Positions 1 to 5,435 of a stretch of DNA of 7,496 bases are shown here, piece after piece; within the stretch, counting starts at the first letter, position 1; each line of letters begins with the position of its first letter. This DNA is from Bdellovibrionales bacterium. GTDB taxonomy: Bacteria; Bdellovibrionota; Bdellovibrionia; Bdellovibrionales; Bdellovibrionaceae. Made by a program: the position numbers and the translations under genes. The DNA is taken from assembly GCA_027320785.1 (NCBI GenBank), contig DAHVKR010000055.1, positions 1 through 7,496 on the forward strand. Direction: 5' to 3'. The notes beneath the pieces are model-generated. The model was not told the DNA's origin and did no database searches. It saw nothing but the letters and a program-made list of their open reading frames with translations.

Positions 1-202
1 CGATGGAGTTTTGATCAATCTCCGAAAAGATTTGTTACGAGTACTCAAATCCGAAGGTCAACTTTTTGTCACGGGCATTTTGCTTGAGAGAGAATCCTAC
101 TTCTTTGAAAAATTCATCGAGCCCTCTCAACTTAAAGTTGTAAGACGCCTCGAAAAAGATGACTGGGTGGGATTTTGGCTCATAAGGAATAGCGAGTCAT
201 GA
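1..202 (+). CDS. prmA: Ribosomal protein L11 methyltransferase, C-terminal part (gene cut by window start)
   Basis: This is the 3' end of a gene whose start lies before the window; the reading frame is open from base 2. PrmA is a cytoplasmic SAM-dependent enzyme that methylates ribosomal protein L11. The fragment reads DGVLINLRKDLLRVL, then a Gly-containing turn and FVTGIL. This fits the end of the PrmA Rossmann domain, where family members have an 'ANIL..PL..L....L..gG.l..SGIL' pattern, followed by the typical short tail with a Trp (DDWVGFWLI). The SAM-binding motifs are outside the window, so the call rests on the tail and on the neighbour: prmA directly followed by rsmE is a common bacterial pairing. 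The TGA stop overlaps the rsmE ATG (ATGA at 199-202), implying translational coupling. A TTG at base 11 could be read as a start but is internal to the domain. Another class I methyltransferase is possible but less likely. Confidence 0.82.
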   Translation, partial: DGVLINLRKDLLRVLKSEGQLFVTGILLERESYFFEKFIEPSQLKVVRRLEKDDWVGFWLIRNSES

Positions 203-957
203 GACGCTATTGGATAGAGCCTCAAAACTTATCGGGTGAGGCCGTTCAATTGAGTGGTGATCTCTTTCACCACATATTCGATGTTTGTCGTCAGAATGTA
301 GGCTCTAAGTTTGAAGTCATATTAGATGGCAAGGCCTACCTAGTTGAGGTGACTTCCGTTCAAAAAAAAGAAGCCACAGCGAAAATTATAGAAGAAAGAC
401 GTATTCCCTCTCTTGCGACTCCTCATATTAAACTTGCACTCTGTGTACCCCGCTTTCCTGTTCTGGAAGCTGTTCTCGAAAAAGCGGTGGAAATGGGCGT
501 CCAAACTATTCAACTTCTCTCATCAGAATATAGTTTCATTAAATCCTCAGAGAAAATATCAGATAACAAATGGGAGCGTTGGCAGAAAATCATTGTCTCC
601 TCGACCCAGCAGTCTGGTCGAGGCGAGCTGATGCAACTTCAAAAACCTCTACCTTTGTCGAAATTTATCGAGCAAATGGACCCTCATAATCATTCACTGT
701 GTCTATTTGGGTATGAAGGGGAAGACGTGATAGACTTGCAAGACTATCTTCGCCCACAGGCTCAGAAGTCGTGGCCCGAGGCCTGGATTATTGTCGGTGG
801 CGAAGGTGGATTTTCCACTCAAGAGGCTCACAGCTTAAAAGAAAAAGGGATTCAACCCGTATCTATGGGAGATCAGATTTTAAGAGTTGAAACCGCTTGC
901 ATCGCTTTGGTCAGCGTCCTAAAGTATGAGCTAGGATTAATGAGGAAAAGTGAATGA
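199..957 (+). CDS. rsmE: 16S rRNA (uracil-1498-N3)-methyltransferase RsmE
   Basis: RsmE is a SPOUT-class (trefoil-knot) enzyme that uses SAM to methylate N3 of U1498 in 16S rRNA of the 30S subunit. At 252 aa it has the usual length. Residues 1-70 form the PUA-like RNA-binding domain (RRYWIEP at the start, HHIFDVCRQNVG around 24-35). From residue 76 the methyltransferase domain has LEKAVEMGV (93-101), the QSGR motif (138-141) and the C-terminal knot with VGGEGGFS (199-206) and LRVETA (228-233). Family members usually read GPEGG in the first knot motif; here it is GGEGG, a Pro-to-Gly change in the SAM-binding loop. The ATG overlaps the prmA stop, with AAGGA at 184-188 as a plausible ribosome binding site. 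The stop overlaps the ATG of the next gene (954-957). The assignment is firm. Confidence 0.95.
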   Translation: MRRYWIEPQNLSGEAVQLSGDLFHHIFDVCRQNVGSKFEVILDGKAYLVEVTSVQKKEATAKIIEERRIPSLATPHIKLALCVPRFPVLEAVLEKAVEMGVQTIQLLSSEYSFIKSSEKISDNKWERWQKIIVSSTQQSGRGELMQLQKPLPLSKFIEQMDPHNHSLCLFGYEGEDVIDLQDYLRPQAQKSWPEAWIIVGGEGGFSTQEAHSLKEKGIQPVSMGDQILRVETACIALVSVLKYELGLMRKSE

Positions 958-1682
958 GCGATCTCAAAAGCCAACAGCAGGATGACTTTCAATTTAAACC
1001 CCTGACTCAAGGTCTAGGATTTCATCCTAAAAAAGAGCCGAACAGACAAGCTTCGACTCCTGTGACACCCAAAATGACTTCTCCAAAATGGACATCCAGT
1101 CAACCCTCAGTACCCTCTCTCAGATTGGATACGCCTCTTCCTCGTCCTGAGCCGCAAAAAACACCAACGCCTTCGTCATCAGGCCAAGCCGTTGAAAAAA
1201 TTCTGAAAAACCTGAACGAAAAAAATAAACGACTTTCCTTTCAAGATAAGCCACAAAACTTATCACCTTATCTCCAAACGGCTCCCAGCCTCGCCGCTGG
1301 CTTTCTTGATCTTCTCCTGGTGACAGCCCTTAGTTTGCTTTATCTCATGACTTTGATTCTGACACTCAAACTAGACCTCATTAAATCCATCTCTGAAGGT
1401 AGCCAAATGGTTTGGCTTTCGACGGGGGCTGTGTTTATCGTCGTCGGTTTTATCTACTATGTGGGCCAAAGAATGTTCATTGGCTTTACACTAGGAGAGT
1501 GGGCCTATGAGCAAAGATTAGGACTCCCCGAAGAAATGAAAAAGGCAAGCTACAGCCTAAAGGTTTTCTACCGCCAAATCTTAATGATGGTTACAGGAGT
1601 TATTTTAATTCCCCTTATCAGTTGGATCATCGGAAGAGACCTGGGCGGTATTTCAGGTCTTTGCACTTATAGAAAGCGCTAA
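954..1682 (+). CDS. RDD-family membrane protein with long disordered N-terminus
   Basis: This is a 242-aa inner-membrane protein. Residues 1-110 are hydrophilic and rich in Pro, Ser, Thr and Lys, probably disordered and cytoplasmic. They begin with a distinctive stretch, FQFKPLTQGLGFHPKK (12-27). Residues 111-240 look like an RDD domain: a first hydrophobic helix with AAGFLDLLLV (114-123) keeping the membrane Asp (D119), a second at about 152-172, the TLGEWAYEQRLG segment (179-190) matching the 'G.T.GK...g..v' loop, and a third helix at about 206-226. The Arg that usually precedes the first helix, which gives RDD its first letter, appears to be Ala here. The biochemical role of most RDD proteins is unknown; some have been linked to ion or solute transport. 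GAGGA at 942-946 is a good Shine-Dalgarno for the ATG at 954. The TAA overlaps the next ATG by one base (TAATG). Confidence 0.8.
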   Translation: MSDLKSQQQDDFQFKPLTQGLGFHPKKEPNRQASTPVTPKMTSPKWTSSQPSVPSLRLDTPLPRPEPQKTPTPSSSGQAVEKILKNLNEKNKRLSFQDKPQNLSPYLQTAPSLAAGFLDLLLVTALSLLYLMTLILTLKLDLIKSISEGSQMVWLSTGAVFIVVGFIYYVGQRMFIGFTLGEWAYEQRLGLPEEMKKASYSLKVFYRQILMMVTGVILIPLISWIIGRDLGGISGLCTYRKR

Positions 1683-2149
1683 TGGGTCAGTTTACGACTG
1701 AGTCCTCTTTACTCGAAAAAATCAGGGATTCTCGCACAGATAAAAAAGTCGTCTTTACAAATGGTTGCTTTGATTTACTTCATATTGGCCATATTCGCTA
1801 CCTACAGGCCGCCAAAGCCCTAGGGGATATTCTCATTGTAGCCCTTAACACAGACACCAGTGTTAAAAAACTAAAGGGTTCCACTCGTCCCATTCAAACT
1901 GAAAATGATCGCGCTGAAATTTTGGCCGCTCTTGAGTGTGTCGACTATACTTTCCTTTTTAACGAAGAAACTCCTGAGCGAGTGATTCATCTCATTAAGC
2001 CTGACATTTTAGCTAAGGGTGGAGACTGGAAAATTGAGCAAATTGTAGGAGCCCCCTTTGTGCAGTCCTATGGCGGGCAAGTTTACTCATTACCCTTTGT
2101 AGATGGAAAATCAACAACTCGATTGATCGAGAAGTCTTCTCAAAAATAA
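1682..2149 (+). CDS. rfaE2: D-glycero-beta-D-manno-heptose 1-phosphate adenylyltransferase
   Basis: This cytoplasmic enzyme transfers AMP from ATP to heptose-1-phosphate, giving ADP-heptose for the LPS inner core. The 155-aa protein is a single nucleotidyltransferase domain: VVFTNGCFDLLHIGH (23-37) contains the HxGH nucleotide-binding signature (HIGH, 34-37). It is followed by LIVALNTDTSVKKLKG (51-66), R69 and the NDR segment (75-77), then the KGGDW motif (112-116) and a GG.V...P...G.STT..IE tail (131-150). E. coli HldE fuses this domain to a heptose-7-phosphate kinase; here it stands alone, as in organisms with separate rfaE1/rfaE2, so the kinase must be encoded elsewhere. A related cytidylyltransferase (TagD-like) is the main alternative, but KGGDW and STT favour RfaE2. 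No good Shine-Dalgarno precedes the ATG, so translation probably depends on coupling to the RDD gene. It ends 2 bp from the convergent neighbour. Confidence 0.92.
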   Translation: MGQFTTESSLLEKIRDSRTDKKVVFTNGCFDLLHIGHIRYLQAAKALGDILIVALNTDTSVKKLKGSTRPIQTENDRAEILAALECVDYTFLFNEETPERVIHLIKPDILAKGGDWKIEQIVGAPFVQSYGGQVYSLPFVDGKSTTRLIEKSSQK

Positions 2150-2151
2150 AT

Positions 2152-2865
2152 TTAAAATAAGTAGCTTAATTCAGCTGAGCCAAAAAATCGATCGAGCCAG
2201 TCAGCTTGAATACTTAGAACAAACTGATTCATAAAGTAGGCAACCTTAACAGACTGGTGGGCAAATGATTTTGCATAGGTTTGGTTCTCTGCAAAACCAC
2301 TGGTCCCAAAAAGTGAGGCCTCAAACGAGTTTGTTGTCCTCATAAGACCCGTCCCTAATGAAACAGAAAGCTGCCAAAGCTTTAGATCAAAAAGGAGGGA
2401 TCCACCATATAAATTAGCACTCATCAAACTCTTGTAGCGAGCACTGGAGCTGAGACCTAGCAAGGAAACTCCTCCCCAAGGAAGGTTCCAAAGGCCCCAA
2501 CGGGCATATCCACCATAGGTGCTGATGTTACGATCGAACATCGTAAGATTGGATTGGACCCCTAACTCCACATCGAAAGGTAGCTGACGAGAAAACAGAA
2601 CCTCTTGTACCTGTACGGGATGATCTTGAGAGCCTGTACCCAATTTAGATACTGTTGAGGTGTTAATATAGCTATGTCTGAATGTAATCTCGGTTTGATA
2701 TTTATCCTGACCTAAAAGACCGATCGGGGCCCTTGCTAGAAACCCACTATTAAAAGAGCGAACAATAATAGGAATATCATCCACCGTCATATTTGATGGA
2801 AATGAAAATTCAGCTGCGAGGCCTATGCAAGGCATCCACAAGAATAGGAGCAGGAACTTTATCAT
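2152..2865 (-). CDS. Secreted protein of unknown function, putative outer-membrane beta-barrel
   Basis: I do not recognise this 237-aa protein as a named family. It starts with a signal peptide, MIKFLLLFLWMPCIGLA, with a likely signal peptidase I site after A17 or A18; the Cys at 13 does not sit in a lipobox. The mature part has no long hydrophobic helix. It shows many short segments of alternating polar and hydrophobic/aromatic residues with Gly and Tyr/Trp (such as STYGGYARWGLWNL 115-128, NLYGGSLLFDLKLWQLSVSLGTG 151-173 and QFVLSIQADWL 214-224). The chain ends in ...AELSYLF. A terminal Phe after alternating hydrophobic residues is the classic end of a BAM-assembled outer-membrane barrel strand; about 8-10 strands would fit the length. 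It lies 9 bp after the upstream coiled-coil gene, so the two are probably co-transcribed. The region before its ATG is A/T-rich with no clear Shine-Dalgarno sequence. Confidence 0.7.
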   Translation of the reverse strand: MIKFLLLFLWMPCIGLAAEFSFPSNMTVDDIPIIVRSFNSGFLARAPIGLLGQDKYQTEITFRHSYINTSTVSKLGTGSQDHPVQVQEVLFSRQLPFDVELGVQSNLTMFDRNISTYGGYARWGLWNLPWGGVSLLGLSSSARYKSLMSANLYGGSLLFDLKLWQLSVSLGTGLMRTTNSFEASLFGTSGFAENQTYAKSFAHQSVKVAYFMNQFVLSIQADWLDRFFGSAELSYLF

Positions 2866-2874
2866 TTTTTTATA

Positions 2875-3969
2875 TTAGGCGGTTGTCGCGATTTTCTGCA
2901 ACTGTGAAAGCATTGTTTGGGCCCACTGCGATAGATTGTTGAGATTTTGAGCCGCAACATACTTCAAAGTCGGAATAAGGTTTTGGTAAGCTGTAACTGT
3001 GAGCCTTGTACTCTGCGTAGTACTTTGATTAGAACCGCTAGCTTGAGATTGTTGTTGTGTCTGCAGCTCTTGGACAGCTTTTGATATAAGCTCCGCTGCT
3101 GATGAAGCCGCCACAGTATCTTGAGCCTTTAAAACTTGACCTAAAATAGTGATCGTTTGAGGTCTATTGTAATTGTACATATAGTCCGTCAATGACTTTT
3201 GCAAATCAGTGTCCGCATCTACCATAAGATGTGATGCCAGCGTATAAGCCTCAACACGATAAACAGAGGATAAAGCCCAAAGACCCATTTTTCTTTTTTC
3301 TTGAGAATTATCCTTAATAAGAGACTCACTAATATTCAAATACGTTTGAAGATCAATATCTCCTGATGTCATCGCTAAGATCATTTTTTTAACATTTTCT
3401 GTTGTTGGCTGTGCCAAAATCAGGCTTTTCCACTGTGATGGGGTTAAGACTTCTTTTTCAGCCTTATTATCAGTGCTTTGAGAATTCGATTTCTTTTGCC
3501 ATGCCACTACAGCTTCGTACTGGGCTTGCACTTGAGCTCTTTGATTCGCCTCTTGTTCCTGTAACTGTAAGCTTTGTTTGTATCTTTCAGCTTGTTCAAT
3601 AACACGAGCCTGAAATGCTTTCTCTCTTTGCTTCACGATTTCAGCTTGTTTTCGTGCGGCTTCGCGAGCGGCTTTCATTTTAGCCTGCTTCAATTTGTCT
3701 ACTTTAGCCTTCGCCTTCTTATTCTGAAGAGCCTTCTGAGGAGTTGCTTTCTTCGTAATGCTTTCTTCAATCTCGCGAATAATATTTCGGCCTTCTAAGC
3801 TGAAGCCAATCAGCATATCCTTCACAGGCCTAGGCATGGAGACCTGCAAGAGATCTCCCATCGTTTTATTTGAAGTTACATTTAGGGTTTTTGTAACAGA
3901 AAACATCAGCATAATGACGAGTACGCCGACTACACTTGATACTAACCATTTAGAATTAATGTTTTCCAT
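2875..3969 (-). CDS. Membrane-anchored coiled-coil/helical protein of unknown function
   Basis: This 364-aa protein matches no family I can name. Residues 8-25 (WLVSSVVGVLVIMLMFSV) form one N-terminal membrane anchor, most likely leaving the rest in the periplasm. A linker with PRPVKDMLIGFSLEGR (46-61) follows. About 65-160 is a highly charged Lys/Ala/Gln/Glu coiled coil (AKMKAAREAARKQAEIVKQR, 96-115). From about 175 to 300 come repeated amphipathic helices, possibly an alpha-solenoid of HEAT/ARM type, then a Gln/Ser/Thr-rich linker (303-322) and two final helices. It could span the periplasm or act as a scaffold, but that is inference. The ATG has an AAGAGG Shine-Dalgarno at 3975-3980 and sits about 14 nt after the predicted start of a sigma-54 promoter. 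It is the first gene of a likely two-gene unit with the putative barrel protein at 2152-2865. Confidence 0.75.
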   Translation of the reverse strand: MENINSKWLVSSVVGVLVIMLMFSVTKTLNVTSNKTMGDLLQVSMPRPVKDMLIGFSLEGRNIIREIEESITKKATPQKALQNKKAKAKVDKLKQAKMKAAREAARKQAEIVKQREKAFQARVIEQAERYKQSLQLQEQEANQRAQVQAQYEAVVAWQKKSNSQSTDNKAEKEVLTPSQWKSLILAQPTTENVKKMILAMTSGDIDLQTYLNISESLIKDNSQEKRKMGLWALSSVYRVEAYTLASHLMVDADTDLQKSLTDYMYNYNRPQTITILGQVLKAQDTVAASSAAELISKAVQELQTQQQSQASGSNQSTTQSTRLTVTAYQNLIPTLKYVAAQNLNNLSQWAQTMLSQLQKIATTA

Positions 3970-3974
3970 AAATG

Positions 3975-3980
3975 CCTCTT
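3975..3980 (-). promoter_or_regulatory. Shine-Dalgarno of the coiled-coil gene
   Basis: On the minus strand this reads AAGAGG, with five bases (CATTT, counting from the C after the GG) before the ATG at 3969. It fixes the start codon of the 364-aa gene. It also lies inside the very short leader expected from the sigma-54 promoter at 3991-4010, so promoter and start call support each other. Confidence 0.7.
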
Positions 3981-3990
3981 AACAGAAGAC

Positions 3991-4010
3991 ATTTGCACCC
4001 TCAGTGCCAA
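3991..4010 (-). promoter_or_regulatory. Sigma-54 (RpoN) -24/-12 promoter
   Basis: On the minus strand the bases read TTGGCAC, then TGAGGG, then TGCA and AAT. The sigma-54 consensus is TTGGCACG-N4-TTGC(A/T). All seven bases of the -24 box match, TGCA of the -12 box matches, and the invariant GG and GC are separated by exactly 10 bases. The mismatches are T for the G after TTGGCAC and G for the first T of the -12 box. Counting 12 bases on from the GC puts the transcription start near 3983, about 14 nt before the ATG at 3969 and just ahead of its Shine-Dalgarno. A sigma-54 promoter needs an ATP-dependent enhancer-binding activator, so the envelope gene pair is probably switched on by a specific signal. 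Confidence 0.72.
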
Positions 4011-4067
4011 CAATGAGGCTTGGAAATCAAAATAACAGCCTCTAGACCATTCCAAGATCTTTCTTTG

Positions 4068-4111
4068 AGACAACCACTCCCTCTTGAGACGTTATACGGA
4101 AGGAGTTGTCT
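4068..4111. repeat. Imperfect inverted repeat in the intergenic gap
   Basis: Arms at 4068-4083 and 4099-4111 can pair over 13 bases (AGACA with TGTCT, then ACTCCTTC with GAGGGAGT including one G-U), with a 3-base bulge in the longer arm and a 15-base loop. It starts 29 bases after the stop of the RlmI-like gene on the minus strand and lies about 86-129 bp upstream of the predicted sigma-54 start. Two readings are possible: an RNA hairpin at the 3' end of the upstream operon, though no U-run follows it, or a DNA dyad acting as the upstream activator site of the sigma-54 promoter. Confidence 0.5.
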
Positions 4112-4139
4112 AGGGATTAGTCACTTTTCTTAAGATGTC

Positions 4140-5435
4140 TCAGAATGAGTCAACCAGATAGGTACTCATTTTCAGGTATTGCCCCTCAGGAAATGAAAGC
4201 CGCGCTGGATGATCCCAGGCATTTCCCCCTCTTAAAAGGAGCTGCCCTTGGCGTTCACTTCTGAGAAAACCCTTCTGTACCGCTTTATCAAAATCATTTC
4301 TGCCCACAAGGCCCGAGCACGAACAGGTCGCAAAGATTCCCCCTGGAACAACTCGCTTAAGGGACTCTGTGTTCAGTCGAACATAGGCCGAAAGGCCTTT
4401 GTCTTTGTCTTTAACTGACTTCACAAAGGCGGGTGGATCGCAGATCACGACATCGTAGCTTTTCTCTTCCAATGGCCAATCCTTCAAAGCATCGAGCTTA
4501 AAAGTTCGAACTTGAGAACATCCATTGGATTTTGCATTTTCCTCAGCATATCGAAGCGCCGTCTCTGAAATATCTAACAAATCAATTTCAAGCTCTATGC
4601 CTTGAGCTTTTGCCCAATGTGAAAATTGAGCTGACCAGTGACCCACATAGCAGCAAATATCTAAGACTCTCAATTTCTTCTTTTGATTGAACTTTGAAAG
4701 AAAACCTAAGACAGCTTGAATATTATAAGACTGATCTAAAAATAAACCTGTTTTCTGACCTTGATAAAGATCACAACTAAGCGAGATTGTTTCTTGCCAA
4801 TTCCAGGCATTCATTAAAGCTTGAGATTTCGTCCAATCTACATCTTTTAAATTTTGAACAAAACGGGGAGCCTCTTCGCGAAGTCCCTCATGTTCTCGAA
4901 CTCGCACATCATTGCGGTAAATGATCGCTGTTTGATCCCAATTCATTTCAGTGAGGCCTTCTTTTTGAGCTCTCTCGATAAGAATTCGCAACAGATCTGG
5001 AAAAGCTTTAAAAATGTTTTCCATTCCAGCTGTTAAAATTTGTACAGCTAAAAGCTGAGTAGAGGATGGACTTGAAAGTTTATAATAATCAACAACCAGC
5101 CCTGTAAGACCATCTCCCTCGCCAAAACAAAGTCGAAAGCTTCCCAAAAAGCCCAAGCGTTTTCGAGTTTTCCAGGCGTTCAGTAGTTTATAGAGAACAA
5201 ACTCCTGGCTCATGGGTGTGCCCGTGTGACTTCCAAAACTGAGAACTCGAAAAGTCAGTTTGCTCTGAAGATTTCCATATCCTCGAGCTAAAACATCACC
5301 TGCTTCCGAGCGAAGCTCTACCGGAGCTCCTTTGTAGGGTAGTTCAGGAGCAAATTTTAATTCATCTCGATAAACCCAGGGGTGCTGGAGCTTGATACGG
5401 TAAAGGGCGTCTTTTTTTAAAGTCCAAACGGTCAC
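4140..5435 (-). CDS. RlmI-like SAM-dependent 23S rRNA (cytosine-C5) methyltransferase
   Basis: This 431-aa cytoplasmic protein has the three-part build of the RlmI family. An N-terminal PUA domain (about 1-70) holds HPWVYRDEL (18-26). A central domain holds EGDGLTGLVVDYY (106-118) and RNDVRVREHEGL (174-185). A C-terminal Rossmann methyltransferase holds GQKTGLFLDQ (226-235), motif I VLDICCYVGHWS (257-268), CDPPAF (332-337) and TCSCSGL (370-376, containing the expected catalytic Cys). The end, DHP...FPEGQYLK (408-422), also matches. RlmI methylates C1962 of 23S rRNA to m5C; the exact target here is inferred. It is divergent: LDQS replaces the usual LDQR. The start is GTG, chosen because it overlaps the preceding stop (GTGA) and has an AAGAGGA ribosome site at 5442-5448. 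It is the last gene of the Rieske/phytase-like operon. Confidence 0.85.
   Translation of the reverse strand: MTVWTLKKDALYRIKLQHPWVYRDELKFAPELPYKGAPVELRSEAGDVLARGYGNLQSKLTFRVLSFGSHTGTPMSQEFVLYKLLNAWKTRKRLGFLGSFRLCFGEGDGLTGLVVDYYKLSSPSSTQLLAVQILTAGMENIFKAFPDLLRILIERAQKEGLTEMNWDQTAIIYRNDVRVREHEGLREEAPRFVQNLKDVDWTKSQALMNAWNWQETISLSCDLYQGQKTGLFLDQSYNIQAVLGFLSKFNQKKKLRVLDICCYVGHWSAQFSHWAKAQGIELEIDLLDISETALRYAEENAKSNGCSQVRTFKLDALKDWPLEEKSYDVVICDPPAFVKSVKDKDKGLSAYVRLNTESLKRVVPGGIFATCSCSGLVGRNDFDKAVQKGFLRSERQGQLLLRGGNAWDHPARLSFPEGQYLKMSTYLVDSF

Noticed and set aside
413..631. A 72-codon plus-strand frame inside rsmE
   Set aside because: It overlaps the SPOUT domain coding region of a confident gene in another frame and has no supporting feature.
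2164..2180. Small hairpin (GCTTA/TGAGC) and the palindrome TCAGCTGA near the convergent stops, considered as a terminator
   Set aside because: Only five pairs including a G-T, inside coding sequence, with no T-run downstream on either strand.
2825..2830. Cys13 of the barrel-like protein as a lipoprotein site
   Set aside because: The preceding residues W-M-P do not form a lipobox; signal peptidase I cleavage after GLA or AA is more likely.
3402..3982. Three plus-strand open frames of 66-74 codons opposite the coiled-coil gene
   Set aside because: They arise from the Lys/Ala/Gln-rich antisense composition of a well-supported gene, show no domain and have no consistent ribosome sites.
3999..4018. 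CCTCA/TGAGG short inverted repeat overlapping the sigma-54 boxes
   Set aside because: Five pairs around a 10-base loop is expected by chance; the -24/-12 match explains the sequence better.
5413..5418. T-run near the start of the RlmI-like gene as a possible terminator tail
   Set aside because: It encodes Lys codons (LKKDA) near the start of the gene on the minus strand and has no preceding hairpin.
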